The notes under the pieces were generated by a model, which saw only the letters and a program-made list of their open reading frames with translations, had not been told where the DNA came from and did no database searches. DNA of 64,000 nucleotides from Streptococcus sp. oral taxon 431 (GTDB lineage: Bacteria; Bacillota; Bacilli; Lactobacillales; Streptococcaceae): positions 628,001 to 692,000 of the forward strand of contig NZ_CP014264.1 of NCBI RefSeq assembly GCF_001553685.1, written 5' to 3'. Shown piece after piece: positions 42,011 through 51,152 of the stretch (position 1 is its first letter; each line of letters starts with the position of its first letter). Position numbers and translations under genes: made by a program.

Positions 42011-43201
42011 GTGAAATCAATAGGTGTCATTGAAAAGTTAAAAAGTTTATCGAAACAAGAAGGACTTCTTTTAGGAGTTATTCTGAGTATTTTTCTCCCT
42101 TTTTATCTTTTTGTTATTATTTTTATCTCTTACTTACTTTGGTTAGTATATACCGGGGAGATGAAGGGAATCTTGAAACGTTTGTCTCAACACCCTATCT
42201 TGCTCTTTTTTATTGCTTATAGCACTGCAATTTCTCTTCTAGCACAAAATGTGATGGGAGTAGTTTCTTCGGTGGCCATGTTTCTGTTTGCCATCTTCTT
42301 TTACTATTACCAAACTCAATTGACTCCTAAATTTTTCAGGTTGACGATTGAAGGAGTTTTAGCCTCAAGTGTCTTGGCAGCAGTCTTTGCAGCCTTGGAA
42401 CATTTCCAAATTGTAAAGAAATTTGATTATACCTTCCTCTCACCACGGATGCAGGTTTGGCATCAAAACCGAGCGGAAGTTGCCTTCTTTAATCCCAATT
42501 ACTATGGAATTATCTGTTGTTTCTGTATCATGATTGGTTTTTATCTGATTAGCACAACGAAGTTAAGATGGTTACGAATCTTTTCTATGATTGCCATCTT
42601 TGCTAATTTATTCGGTTTAAACTTTACGCAGAATCGTACAGCTTTTCCAGCCATCATCTTTGGAGCCATCATTTACCTCTTCACGACCATTAAAAACTGG
42701 CGTGCCTTCTGGCTTAGTATTGGAGTTTTTGGGGTTGGTTTAGCCTTTCTATTTTCGAGTGATTTGGGTGTTCGAATGGGAACCTTAGATTCATCTATGG
42801 AAGAACGTGTTTCTATCTGGAATGCTGGAATGGCCTTGTTTAAGCAAAATCCATTCTGGGGTGAAGGACCGCTAACCTACATGCACTCTTTCCCTCGTAT
42901 TGGAGCACCTTATCATGAACATGCTCATAGTATTTATATAGATACGATTTTGAGTTATGGAGTTGTCGGTACCGTTCTCTTGGGGATTGCCTCCGCCACT
43001 CCGGTACGAATGTTGATTGATATGAGTCAAGTACCTAGTAAGCGTCCTATCCTTGGACTTTACCTCTCTTTCTTGACAGTAGTAGCTGTGCACGGAATTT
43101 TTGATTTAGCGCTATTTTGGATTCAATCATCTTTTATTTTCCTGTTAGTGATGTGTAGTTTACCACTAAAACATAGTATGATTGATGAATTAGTTGATTA
43201 A
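42011..43201 (+). CDS. O-antigen ligase / Wzy polymerase family membrane protein
   Basis: A 396-residue integral membrane protein with about 10-11 helices and a large external loop. The Wzy_C-type segment EERVSIWNAGMALFKQNPFW near 262-281, then GEGPLTYMH and HEHAHSIYIDTILSYG, is the conserved part of O-antigen ligases and polysaccharide polymerases. No glycosyltransferases are adjacent, so its role in capsule, teichoic acid or another glycan is unclear. GTG at 42011 is chosen because GGAAAGGAT lies about 7 nt upstream; an earlier GTG at 41984 has no site. Confidence 0.8.
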   Translation: MKSIGVIEKLKSLSKQEGLLLGVILSIFLPFYLFVIIFISYLLWLVYTGEMKGILKRLSQHPILLFFIAYSTAISLLAQNVMGVVSSVAMFLFAIFFYYYQTQLTPKFFRLTIEGVLASSVLAAVFAALEHFQIVKKFDYTFLSPRMQVWHQNRAEVAFFNPNYYGIICCFCIMIGFYLISTTKLRWLRIFSMIAIFANLFGLNFTQNRTAFPAIIFGAIIYLFTTIKNWRAFWLSIGVFGVGLAFLFSSDLGVRMGTLDSSMEERVSIWNAGMALFKQNPFWGEGPLTYMHSFPRIGAPYHEHAHSIYIDTILSYGVVGTVLLGIASATPVRMLIDMSQVPSKRPILGLYLSFLTVVAVHGIFDLALFWIQSSFIFLLVMCSLPLKHSMIDELVD

Positions 43202-43202
43202 G

Positions 43203-43242
43203 AAAAAGATAGTAGAACTAACATTTTCTACTATCTTTTTTT
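43203..43242. terminator. Bidirectional terminator
   Basis: AAAAAGATAGTAGAA (43203-43217) pairs with TTCTACTATCTTTTT (43226-43240); it serves the Wzy-like gene and the convergent FMN reductase gene. Confidence 0.9.
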
Positions 43243-43250
43243 CAATTCAA

Positions 43251-43799
43251 TTATTGAATAGCTTGAACCAAGTCTTCAGCTTGTTGTTTTAGTGAAGTAG
43301 CAACACTGCCTTCAAGGACTAATTTGCCATCTCCCCAAGCAGAATCATTGATACGAGCTGCAGTGAATTCACCTACAACTTGTGTACGGATGAATGGCAA
43401 GAGGTCTTTGTAGATTGCAAAGAGTTGTTCATGACCTGCATTTGCTACTGAAGACACAGTAACGATTTTATCTTGAAGAGCAGATGCTCCACGAGTGTCA
43501 GACAAGTCAATTGCGCGTGAAAGCCAGTCAAGCAAGTTTTTCACTGTACCAGGGATCGAGAAGTTGTAGACTGGAGAGAAAATCCAGATAGCATCAGCAG
43601 CCAGAACAGCTTCACGAGCTGCTGCTACAGCTGGAAGAGTTGGAACTTCAAGTTCTTGGTTAAAAAGTGGGATTGCTGAGTAGTCAAGGTAGCTGACTTC
43701 AACATTTTTAGCAAGTGCTTTTTCAGCTTCTAGCGCCATTTGGCGGTTGAAGGAACCTTCACGAAGTGAACCAACGATAAATAATACTTTTTTAGACAT
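43251..43799 (-). CDS. NADPH-dependent FMN reductase family protein
   Basis: A 182-residue flavodoxin-like reductase. The N-terminal LFIVGSLREGSFNRQMA (residues 6-22) is the phosphate-binding loop for FMN, and IFSPVYNFSIPGTVKNLLDW near 74-93 is the second FMN contact typical of NADPH-dependent FMN/azoreductases. It would reduce flavin or quinones. The ATG follows GGAGACTCCC. A striking 25-bp dyad lies about 37 bases upstream (43836-43860). Confidence 0.88.
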   Translation of the reverse strand: MSKKVLFIVGSLREGSFNRQMALEAEKALAKNVEVSYLDYSAIPLFNQELEVPTLPAVAAAREAVLAADAIWIFSPVYNFSIPGTVKNLLDWLSRAIDLSDTRGASALQDKIVTVSSVANAGHEQLFAIYKDLLPFIRTQVVGEFTAARINDSAWGDGKLVLEGSVATSLKQQAEDLVQAIQ

Positions 43800-43835
43800 A
43801 GGGAGTCTCCTTTATATTTTAATCAGAGCTTTCTC

Positions 43836-43860
43836 TGTTGTTACAAACAATGTTACAACA
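43836..43860 (-). promoter_or_regulatory. 25-bp dyad upstream of the FMN reductase gene
   Basis: TGTTGTTACA (43836-43845) and TGTTACAACA (43851-43860) are inverted copies matching at 9 of 10 positions with a 5-base centre. It falls around the expected -35 of the minus-strand gene and looks like a TetR- or MarR-type operator. Confidence 0.6.
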
Positions 43861-44025
43861 AAACGAAATCATTTGCAAGAAATTTGCCCAGAAAATAAAA
43901 ATCGATGATAGTCAAGATTATTTTTAGGAGTAGAGATTATAAAAAGTCTGTGAAATCAATGATTCAAGCGTCATATATTCCTGTCATAAGAGAAGTTCCG
44001 AGCCAAATCCTCCTCCTTTATTCAC

Positions 44026-44054
44026 TTGTAATTCACTTGGATAGATGGTAAAAT
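44026..44054 (+). promoter_or_regulatory. Promoter of tseB/ypmB-aspB (leaderless candidate)
   Basis: TTGTAA (44026-44031), 17-nt spacer, TAAAAT (44049-44054) with TGG before it. Predicted start at 44061, the first base of an in-frame GTG. Confidence 0.72.
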
Positions 44055-44060
44055 AGACGA

Positions 44061-44549
44061 GTGAAAATGAGACAGAAAAAAGAAAAAAATTCCTTATTAT
44101 TTCAGTACAGTATTGGCTTGACCCTGCTGGCTCTAGTTGTGACTTCTTCCTTTCTCTATTTGGTGTGGCTTAGCATGAAGCCTTATCAGACAGCAAAGGT
44201 AGAAGGGGAAAAGCTTGCCAAGCAGTATGCAAATCTAGAAACGGTCAGTCAGGTTGATATTTTTAATGGCTTAGAAAGCTATTATAGTGTTCTTGGTCAA
44301 GATAAGAATCAGAAACAAGTTGCTGTTTTAATAGAGAAAAGTAATAACAATATTTACGTATATCAACTAGAACGTGGCACTTCACAAGAAAAAGCAGAAG
44401 CAGTTGTCAGAGAAAAAGGAGCAACTGATATTGACACGATTACCTTTGGACGGTATGCTGATAAACCCGTCTGGGAAATCAAGTCTGGTGGAGACTACTA
44501 TCTAGTGGATTTTGAATCTGGTGCCCTAATCGAAAAGGAGAAACTATGA
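44061..44549 (+). CDS. TseB/YpmB-like membrane-anchored protein (DUF5590)
   Basis: A 162-residue protein with a basic N-terminus, one membrane helix (about 13-34) and two small extracytoplasmic PepSY-like domains. In Bacillus the YpmB protein (TseB) takes part in lateral wall synthesis. The order ypmB-aspB-asnS is the same as in Bacillus, which supports the call. The start may be GTG at 44061, at the predicted transcription start, or ATG at 44067; neither has a Shine-Dalgarno at a normal distance. The stop overlaps the aminotransferase start (ATGA). Confidence 0.78.
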   Translation: MKMRQKKEKNSLLFQYSIGLTLLALVVTSSFLYLVWLSMKPYQTAKVEGEKLAKQYANLETVSQVDIFNGLESYYSVLGQDKNQKQVAVLIEKSNNNIYVYQLERGTSQEKAEAVVREKGATDIDTITFGRYADKPVWEIKSGGDYYLVDFESGALIEKEKL

Positions 44550-45724
44550 AATTATCTAAATGTGTCTTAGAAATGGAAGAAAGTGTGACTTTGGCTAGCG
44601 ATGCAAGAGCAAAGAAATTAAAGGCTGAAGGAAAAGATATTCTTTTCTTAACTTTAGGTCAGCCCGATTTTCATACTCCTGAAAATATTCAGGATGCTGC
44701 GGTTGCAGCCATTCGAGATGGTCGCGCGTCTTTCTATACGGTAGCTTCAGGTTTGCCTGAATTAAAAGCAGCGGTCAATACCTATTTTGAACGTTATTAT
44801 GGTTATTCTGTAGCGGCTAATGAGGTCACATTTGCTACCGGTGCCAAGTTCTCCCTCTATACTTTCTTTATGGCTGTAGTCAATCCAGGCGATGAGGTCA
44901 TTATTCCAACACCATATTGGGTCAGCTATGGAGACCAGGTTAAGATGGCTGGTGGTGTTCCAGTATTTGTCCAAGCTAAGGAAGACAATCACTTTAAAGT
45001 AACCGTGGAGAAATTAGAAGCGGCTCGTACAGATAAGACCAAGGTCTTGGTTCTGAACTCACCATCTAATCCTACCGGTATGATCTATTCTCGTGAGGAA
45101 CTCTTGGCTATCGGAAATTGGGCTGTTGAACATGATATTCTCATCCTAGCAGATGATATTTATGGTCGTTTGGTCTATAATGGAAATGAATTTGTCCCAA
45201 TCTCTAGTCTGTCAGAAGCCATTCGCAAGCAAACCATCGTCATCAATGGTGTATCTAAAGCTTATGCCATGACAGGTTGGCGGGTGGGTTATGCAGTTGG
45301 TGATCCAGAAATTATTGCTGCTATGAGCAAATTGACTGGTCAAACGACTTCTAACCTGACTGCGGTATCTCAATATGCAACCATCGAAGCGCTAACTGGT
45401 CCACAAGACTCTGTAGAAACTATGCGTCAGGCTTTCGAGGAACGTTTAAACACCATCTATCCACTCTTGTGTCAAGTCCCTGGCTTTGAAGTAGTCAAAC
45501 CTCAAGGTGCTTTCTATCTCTTCCCAAATGTCAAAAAGGCCATGGAGATGAAAGGCTATACAGATGTAACAGCATTTACAACAGCTATCCTTGAGGAAGT
45601 TGGTCTGGCCTTGATTACAGGAGCCGGATTTGGAGCACCGGAGAATGTTCGTCTCAGTTATGCGACAGACTTGGAAACTCTTAAAGAAGCCATTCGTCGT
45701 TTGCACCAATTTATGGAAAAATAA
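44546..45724 (+). CDS. aspB: Pyridoxal-phosphate aminotransferase (aspartate type)
   Basis: A 392-residue class I aminotransferase, most likely exchanging amino groups between aspartate and 2-oxoglutarate. The N-terminal LTLGQPDFHTPENI (about 35-48) binds substrate, LNSPSNPTGMIYS near 170 contains the PLP contact Asn, and NGVSKAYAMTGWRVGYA carries the Schiff-base Lys238. The Arg for the substrate carboxylate is in NVRLSYA near 371. It overlaps the TseB-like gene and precedes asnS. Aspartate feeding of asparagine synthesis fits this grouping. Confidence 0.9.
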   Translation: MKLSKCVLEMEESVTLASDARAKKLKAEGKDILFLTLGQPDFHTPENIQDAAVAAIRDGRASFYTVASGLPELKAAVNTYFERYYGYSVAANEVTFATGAKFSLYTFFMAVVNPGDEVIIPTPYWVSYGDQVKMAGGVPVFVQAKEDNHFKVTVEKLEAARTDKTKVLVLNSPSNPTGMIYSREELLAIGNWAVEHDILILADDIYGRLVYNGNEFVPISSLSEAIRKQTIVINGVSKAYAMTGWRVGYAVGDPEIIAAMSKLTGQTTSNLTAVSQYATIEALTGPQDSVETMRQAFEERLNTIYPLLCQVPGFEVVKPQGAFYLFPNVKKAMEMKGYTDVTAFTTAILEEVGLALITGAGFGAPENVRLSYATDLETLKEAIRRLHQFMEK

Positions 45725-45732
45725 GAAGTCAG

Positions 45733-45760
45733 ACCTCCGTCCTTATGGCGGAGGTTTTGG
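45733..45760 (+). terminator. Probable terminator of aspB
   Basis: ACCTCCG (45733-45739) pairs with CGGAGGT (45749-45755), followed by a weak TTTGG tail. Confidence 0.6.
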
Positions 45761-45814
45761 TAGCTAAAAACTTATGAATTTCTGTTAAACTAGCTAGCTA
45801 TCAGGCATTATTTG

Positions 45815-45823
45815 TGGTACAAT
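45815..45823 (+). promoter_or_regulatory. Extended -10 of asnS
   Basis: TGG followed by TACAAT (45818-45823). Confidence 0.65.
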
Positions 45824-45874
45824 AGTGGGTAACAATGTCTTTGGACAAGTTAAACGAAAAAAGGAAGATAAATG

Positions 45875-47218
45875 ATGACAAAACGTGTAACAATTATCGA
45901 AGTAAAAGACTACGTTGGTCAAGAAGTGACCATAGGAGCCTGGGTTGCCAACAAATCAGGAAAAGGGAAAATTGCTTTCTTGCAATTGCGTGATGGAACA
46001 GCCTTTTTCCAAGGTGTAGCTTTTAAACCAAACTTTATCGAAAAATTTGGAGAAGAAGTAGGTCTTGAAAAATTTGACACCATCAAACGTCTAAGTCAAG
46101 AAACATCTGTTTTCGTGACAGGGATTGTTAAAGAAGACGAGCGTTCTAAATTTGGTTACGAATTGGATATTACAGACATCGAAGTTATCGGTGAATCTCA
46201 AGATTACCCAATCACTCCAAAAGAACATGGAACAGACTTCTTGATGGACAACCGTCACTTGTGGCTTCGTTCTCGTAAGCAAGTCGCTGTCATGCAAATT
46301 CGTAATGCCATCATCTATGCAACTTATGAGTTCTTCGACAAGAACGGCTTTATGAAGTTTGATAGCCCAATTCTTTCAGGAAATGCGGCAGAAGATTCTA
46401 CAGAACTTTTTGAAACTGACTACTTTGGAACACCAGCCTACTTGAGCCAATCTGGTCAGCTTTATCTTGAAGCTGGGGCTATGGCTCTTGGTCGTGTCTT
46501 TGACTTTGGTCCAGTATTCCGTGCTGAAAAATCTAAAACTCGTCGTCACTTGACTGAATTCTGGATGATGGATGCGGAGTACTCATACTTGACACACGAT
46601 GAGTCACTTGACTTGCAAGAAGCTTATGTAAAAGCATTGCTTCAAGGTGTTCTTGATCGTGCTCCTCAAGCCTTGGAAACATTGGAACGTGACACTGAGC
46701 TTTTGAAACGCTACATTGCAGAGCCATTCAAACGCATCACTTACGATCAAGCCATTGACCTCTTGCAAGAGCATGAAAATGATGAAGACGCTGACTACGA
46801 GCATCTTGAACATGGTGATGACTTTGGTTCACCACACGAAACTTGGATCTCAAACCACTTTGGTGTACCAACATTTGTCATGAACTACCCAGCAGCCATC
46901 AAGGCCTTCTACATGAAACCAGTTCCTGGAAATCCAGAGCGTGTGCTTTGTGCAGACTTGCTTGCACCAGAAGGTTACGGAGAAATCATCGGTGGTTCCA
47001 TGCGTGAGGAAGACTACGATGCCCTTGTGGCTAAGATGGAAGAGCTTGGTATGGATCGTACAGAGTATGAATTCTACCTTGACCTTCGTAAATACGGTAC
47101 AGTACCACACGGTGGATTTGGTATCGGTATCGAGCGTATGGTAACTTTTGCAGCTGGAACTAAACACATCCGTGAAGCAATTCCATTCCCACGTATGTTG
47201 CACCGTATCAAACCATAA
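45875..47218 (+). CDS. asnS: Asparagine-tRNA ligase
   Basis: A 447-residue class IIb synthetase. The N-terminal OB-fold anticodon-binding domain covers about 1-110. Motif 1 lies near [20 protein letters not shown] (about 145-164), motif 2 near [15 protein letters not shown] (about 213-227), and motif 3 in [15 protein letters not shown] near 415. ATG at 45875 is chosen over the adjacent ATG at 45872 because spacing from AAGGAAG (45861-45867) is better and the homologues I recall start MTKRV. It has its own promoter and terminator. Codon use indicates high expression. Confidence 0.97.
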   Translation: MTKRVTIIEVKDYVGQEVTIGAWVANKSGKGKIAFLQLRDGTAFFQGVAFKPNFIEKFGEEVGLEKFDTIKRLSQETSVFVTGIVKEDERSKFGYELDITDIEVIGESQDYPITPKEHGTDFLMDNRHLWLRSRKQVAVMQIRNAIIYATYEFFDKNGFMKFDSPILSGNAAEDSTELFETDYFGTPAYLSQSGQLYLEAGAMALGRVFDFGPVFRAEKSKTRRHLTEFWMMDAEYSYLTHDESLDLQEAYVKALLQGVLDRAPQALETLERDTELLKRYIAEPFKRITYDQAIDLLQEHENDEDADYEHLEHGDDFGSPHETWISNHFGVPTFVMNYPAAIKAFYMKPVPGNPERVLCADLLAPEGYGEIIGGSMREEDYDALVAKMEELGMDRTEYEFYLDLRKYGTVPHGGFGIGIERMVTFAAGTKHIREAIPFPRMLHRIKP

Positions 47219-47225
47219 TAGCCAT

Positions 47226-47250
47226 AAAAACGCCGTCTGGCGTTTTTATA
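47226..47250 (+). terminator. Terminator of asnS
   Basis: AAAAACGCC (47226-47234) pairs with GGCGTTTTT (47239-47247), which runs straight into a BOX element. Confidence 0.85.
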
Positions 47251-47354
47251 CTCTTCGAAAATCTCTTCAAACTACGTCAGCTTCACCTTGCCGTACTCAA
47301 GTACAGCCTGCGGCTAGCTTCCTAGTTTGCTCTTTGATTTTCATTGAGTATTAC
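47247..47354 (+). repeat. BOX element, short form (boxA-boxC)
   Basis: About 107 bp starting TATACTCTTCGAAAATCTC and ending TCATTGAGTATTA, nearly identical to the copy at 34535. boxB is missing. Confidence 0.9.
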
Positions 47355-47441
47355 TTTAAATGAAAGAGGTGGAGAAAATGTAGGCAAATCTCAGTAAGTC
47401 TTTTAGAAAAACTCATATTACATATTGAAAGAGAGAAAACA

Positions 47442-48641
47442 ATGTTTAAAAGAACTTACAAACGCAATATTCCACTCTTAGCAGGTCTGGAATTTACTTC
47501 TTATTTTGGGATTACCAGTTTTTGGATTTTATTTTTCATCCAAAATGGTCTATCCTTGCTTCAAATCGGTCTATTAGAGAGTATTTTTCATGGGACAAGT
47601 CTCTTGTGTGAAATCCCATCTGGTATGTTGGCTGATCGATTTAGTTATAAGACCAATCTCTATTTGTCTCGCTTGGCCAGTATTGTGTCCTCTATCTTGA
47701 TTTTGTTTGGTCAGGGGAATTTTTGGATTTATGCTCTTGCCATGATGGTTAATGCTTGGTCCTACAATTTTGACTCGGGAACCAGCACCGCTTTCTTATA
47801 TGATTCGGCGGTTGAAGCGGGTCAAAAAGACCGTTATCTTCAGATTTCTAGCTTTTTGTCTGGTGTGGCAGAAGTCACCCGAACCCTAGGTACAGTTGTC
47901 GCAGGCTTCTTTATTCACGGAGCATTGGCCTGGACCTATCTGATTGCTATAGGATTTTCATTTCTTTCTATCATTTTGATTTATTTTATGAAAGAACCAA
48001 TGGCTAAGAGAGAGAAAAATGAAGTCTTAACCTTTAAAATGATTGTCTTGCAAGTTCGAAAAGAATGGCTGGAAAAACCAGTACTCTTTTACTGGATGAT
48101 GACTTATCAGCTAGTCGGGACACTCATGTGCATGTTTTACTTTTACTATCAACAGAAAATCAGTGACTTAGCAGGATGGCAGGTATCGCTGGTCATGCTG
48201 ATTGGTAGTGGGTTAAATCTATTGGCAGTTTATGTGGCTAGCCAAATCGGTAAAAAATGGAATAGCAATCGAGTTTTTCCGACTCTTGTTGCACTAACGG
48301 GCTTGGCCTTGTTGTTGGTGTTTTCAGGAACCCCCTTTGCTTTTCTTCTTGTATATCTTTTAACTGATACACTCTATGCAGTTTATCAGCCAATCTATTT
48401 CAATGATTTACAAGGTTATTTACCTTCCAGTGTAAGAGCAACTATGCTTAGTATCAATTCCATGCTCTTTAGTCTTTCCATGATTGTCATTTTTCCACTG
48501 ACGGGCTGGATGATTGATCGTTGGGGTCTTGTAGCGGTCTTTTTAGTTCTAGGTCTTATCTTGCTTTTAATTTATCCTATATTAATAATCAGTCTGACAA
48601 GGATGGGCAAGCTATTAGATAAGGACTTAAAAACTGAGTAA
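47442..48641 (+). CDS. MFS family transporter
   Basis: A 399-residue major facilitator with 12 hydrophobic segments. The loop between helices 2 and 3 reads GMLADRFSYKTNLYLSR near 66-82, the G-x-x-x-D-R-x-x-R/K motif A of the family. A charged central loop (KEPMAKREKNEV) splits two halves. Substrate unknown. The ATG follows a GAAAGAGAGAAAAC ribosome site. It lies behind a BOX element and is followed, 67 bases later, by queH with its own promoter. Confidence 0.82.
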   Translation: MFKRTYKRNIPLLAGLEFTSYFGITSFWILFFIQNGLSLLQIGLLESIFHGTSLLCEIPSGMLADRFSYKTNLYLSRLASIVSSILILFGQGNFWIYALAMMVNAWSYNFDSGTSTAFLYDSAVEAGQKDRYLQISSFLSGVAEVTRTLGTVVAGFFIHGALAWTYLIAIGFSFLSIILIYFMKEPMAKREKNEVLTFKMIVLQVRKEWLEKPVLFYWMMTYQLVGTLMCMFYFYYQQKISDLAGWQVSLVMLIGSGLNLLAVYVASQIGKKWNSNRVFPTLVALTGLALLLVFSGTPFAFLLVYLLTDTLYAVYQPIYFNDLQGYLPSSVRATMLSINSMLFSLSMIVIFPLTGWMIDRWGLVAVFLVLGLILLLIYPILIISLTRMGKLLDKDLKTE

Positions 48642-48676
48642 AGCACGAAAACCTATTTGCCCAAAGGATCATCCTG

Positions 48677-48685
48677 TGGTACAAT
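48677..48685 (+). promoter_or_regulatory. Extended -10 of queH
   Basis: TGG followed by TACAAT (48680-48685), the same TGTGGTACAATAG string as in front of asnS. Confidence 0.65.
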
Positions 48686-48708
48686 AGCAAGAGGAAAAGG
48701 AGAAGAGT

Positions 48709-49476
48709 ATGATCGATGTAGAAGAAATTCTAAGTAAGATGAATCCCAATCAAAAGATCAACTATGACCGAGTCATGCAAAAGATGGTTCAAGTTTGGGA
48801 AAAAAATGAAGAAAGACCAACCATTCTCATGCACGTCTGTTGTGCTCCTTGCAGCACCTATACTTTAGAGTATTTGACCAAGTATGCAGATGTAACTATT
48901 TATTTTGCTAATTCAAATATCCATCCTAAAGCTGAGTATCACAAGCGTGCCTATGTGACAAAAAAGTTTGTCAGTGATTTCAATGAACGAACTGGCAACA
49001 AGGTTCAATATCTAGAAGCACCCTATGAACCCAACGAATACCGTCAGCTGGTCAGAGGTTTGGAAGAAGAACCTGAAGGTGGCGATCGTTGCAAGGTTTG
49101 TTTTGACTATCGTCTGGATAAGACAGCTCAAGTGGCTATGGACTTGGGCTTTGACTACTTTGGTTCGGCCCTGACGATCAGTCCTCACAAAAATTCACAA
49201 ACCATCAATAGTATCGGGATTGATGTGCAGAAAATCTACACCACTCATTATCTTCCGAGTGATTTTAAGAAAAATCAAGGCTATAAACGCTCTGTAGAAA
49301 TGTGTGAAGAGTACGACATTTATCGCCAATGTTACTGTGGCTGTGTCTATGCAGCTCAAGCACAGAATATTGACTTGGTACAGGTTAAGAAGGATGCAAC
49401 CGCCTTTATGGTAGATAAGGATATCGAAAAAGACTATTCGCATATCAAGTTCACTGTTACGAAGTTAGATATTTAG
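48709..49476 (+). CDS. queH: Epoxyqueuosine reductase QueH
   Basis: A 255-residue DUF208-family protein. QueH carries out the last step of queuosine synthesis in tRNA, reducing epoxyqueuosine, in place of the cobalamin enzyme QueG. The Cys motifs of the iron-sulphur and iron site are visible: HVCCAPC near residues 42-48, GDRCKVCFDYR near 125-135 and YRQCYCGC near 205-212. No other queuosine gene is adjacent. An AAAAGGAGAAGAGT ribosome site precedes the ATG. Confidence 0.9.
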   Translation: MIDVEEILSKMNPNQKINYDRVMQKMVQVWEKNEERPTILMHVCCAPCSTYTLEYLTKYADVTIYFANSNIHPKAEYHKRAYVTKKFVSDFNERTGNKVQYLEAPYEPNEYRQLVRGLEEEPEGGDRCKVCFDYRLDKTAQVAMDLGFDYFGSALTISPHKNSQTINSIGIDVQKIYTTHYLPSDFKKNQGYKRSVEMCEEYDIYRQCYCGCVYAAQAQNIDLVQVKKDATAFMVDKDIEKDYSHIKFTVTKLDI

Positions 49477-49480
49477 ACGA

Positions 49481-49508
49481 AAACCTGCCCAATGTGGCAG
49501 GTTTTTTG
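49481..49508 (+). terminator. Terminator of queH
   Basis: AAACCTGCC (49481-49489) pairs with GGCAGGTTT (49496-49504), followed by TTT. Confidence 0.88.
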
Positions 49509-49702
49509 CTAGGAAAAGGTGATGGAGAGAAGTCGATGGACCGACCTTTGAATTCCTAGTCCGAGTCTTGCGAGACTTCAATAAATTAGTTGAGACTTAA
49601 GATTTGTGGATAAAAATGAAGTTTTGCTTAAAGGAGCTTTTTGAAATTTAGAAGGCTGATAAACAGTTCAATTAGTCGCTACTCAAAGGCTTGTTGAAAA
49701 TC

Positions 49703-49735
49703 AAAAAACGAGGTCAGGATTTTAATCCTGACCTC
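49703..49735 (-). terminator. Terminator of the ntdP gene
   Basis: On the minus strand GAGGTCAGGA pairs with TCCTGACCTC around a 6-base loop, followed by GTTTTTTG. The 200 bases between here and the queH terminator contain no ORF or signal I recognise. Confidence 0.88.
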
Positions 49736-49743
49736 TGACAACT

Positions 49744-50277
49744 TTACCGATTCTTTAGTTCTACGTAGCGTTTGTACCAAATGTTGACATAGGCTTCTGA
49801 GAAAGGACCTCGCTCATTGTTAATCCAATCAACAAGAATCTTAACATGCTCTTTCAGAATATAGTCTAGATCAGAAGAATACTTCATTTTTCGCTTGTGT
49901 CGTTCATACTCCTCAACGTCCAAGAGGCGTTTCTCACCATCTGTAAAAACTTTAACATCCAAATCATAGTCAATGTATTTTAAAGCTTCTTCATCCAGAT
50001 AGTAAGGACTAGCCATATTGCAGTAGTAGGAGATACCATTTTCACGAATCATAGCGATAATATTAAACCAATATTTCTTGTGAAAGTAAACAATAGCCGG
50101 TTCTCGAGTTACCCAACGACGACCGTCACTTTCGGTAACAAGTGTGTGGTCGTTGACGCCGATAATAGCGTTCTCTGTTGTTTTTAGTACCATGGTGTCC
50201 CGCCAAGTACGGTGGAGACTTCCATCATGCTTATAACTTTGAATTGTAATAAAGTCGCCTTCTTTTGGAAGTTTCAT
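49744..50277 (-). CDS. ntdP: Nucleoside tri-/diphosphate phosphatase NtdP (DUF402)
   Basis: A 177-residue DUF402 protein. Members from staphylococci hydrolyse nucleoside tri- and diphosphates. The sequence shows the typical opening [20 protein letters not shown], the HRTWRD segment and the acidic [14 protein letters not shown] motif near 100-113, which would bind metal. Length matches the family. An extended -10 (TGA-TACAAT, minus strand 50327-50319) lies about 42 bases upstream, so it can be transcribed apart from recX. Confidence 0.85.
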   Translation of the reverse strand: MKLPKEGDFITIQSYKHDGSLHRTWRDTMVLKTTENAIIGVNDHTLVTESDGRRWVTREPAIVYFHKKYWFNIIAMIRENGISYYCNMASPYYLDEEALKYIDYDLDVKVFTDGEKRLLDVEEYERHKRKMKYSSDLDYILKEHVKILVDWINNERGPFSEAYVNIWYKRYVELKNR

Positions 50278-50318
50278 AACTAACCAACTTTCTACAATTT
50301 ATAAGTTTATCGTTTACT

Positions 50319-50327
50319 ATTGTATCA
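50319..50327 (-). promoter_or_regulatory. Extended -10 of ntdP
   Basis: On the minus strand TGA (50327-50325) precedes TACAAT (50324-50319). Confidence 0.6.
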
Positions 50328-50365
50328 CATTTTTGTTTAAAGTTCTTAGTTTTTTCATGAAAAAA

Positions 50366-51142
50366 TTAAAGATATTCTCTGAGAGCGCTGGCTATATCCG
50401 AAAAATCATAACCTTTTCTAGCTAAAACTTGGGTTAAACGTTGCTTGAGTTCGTATCCTTCATACTTTCGTGAGTATTTTGGGTATTGTTTATCGAGCTC
50501 TTTGAAAATTAGCTCCTGAACAGTTTCTTCATCGATCTGGTTATCAAGTTGATCAAAGGCAGCCTTGGCTTCTGAGTAGGAAAACCCTTTGTTGGTCAGA
50601 TTTTGGATAATCTTGTCCTGTAAGGCGCGGGCAGGTAATTTCCCTTGGTATTTTTTCAGTAGTTTTTCAGCTGTACGCTCTGCGACTTCCTCCATATCAA
50701 ATTCTTGTAAGACTTCTTGGATGATAGACTTAGCAACCCCTTTTTGAGAAATCTTCTGCATCAGCATATAGCTTCCCTTATCTCCTGAAAGCTGATTGGA
50801 ATTGATGATAGCTTGTGCATATTGGCGGTCATTGATCCAGTTGTCATTCTTTAGAGACTGAATGACTTGGGGAATGATTTTCTCATCAATTTCATGTCTG
50901 GCAAGATAATCTCTAACTTCTTTTTCAGTACGGGCCTTGAAGGATAAGTGGTAGAGAGCTAGATTTTTACTGTAGGAAAATTGCGCAAAGGATTTAATCT
51001 CAGTTAGTTCCTCAGCTGAGATTTCTTTCCCTTTTGTTAACATAAAGCGAACAATGGTATCCTCGGTAATGTAGCAGGTTTGGTCGCTATCAAGTTCGAG
51101 CAGATAGAGTCTTTTTTTCTTTTCAAGTTTTGTGATTTTCAT
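50366..51142 (-). CDS. recX: Recombination regulator RecX
   Basis: A 258-residue RecX, which binds RecA filaments and limits recombination. It is built of three-helix repeats, seen in [20 protein letters not shown] near 77-96 and in later related blocks. The length fits the longer Firmicute type. The ATG at 51142 is chosen because AAAGGAAAAAC lies 5-6 nt upstream; a longer in-frame reading runs into the kinase gene. It starts 10 nt after the kinase stop, so the two share a transcript. Confidence 0.9.
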   Translation of the reverse strand: MKITKLEKKKRLYLLELDSDQTCYITEDTIVRFMLTKGKEISAEELTEIKSFAQFSYSKNLALYHLSFKARTEKEVRDYLARHEIDEKIIPQVIQSLKNDNWINDRQYAQAIINSNQLSGDKGSYMLMQKISQKGVAKSIIQEVLQEFDMEEVAERTAEKLLKKYQGKLPARALQDKIIQNLTNKGFSYSEAKAAFDQLDNQIDEETVQELIFKELDKQYPKYSRKYEGYELKQRLTQVLARKGYDFSDIASALREYL

Positions 51143-51152
51143 GTTTTTCCTT

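Noticed and set aside
49509-49702. Possible gene remnant between queH and ntdP
   Set aside because: Read on both strands, I found no ORF with a ribosome site and no repeat or IS end that I recognise.
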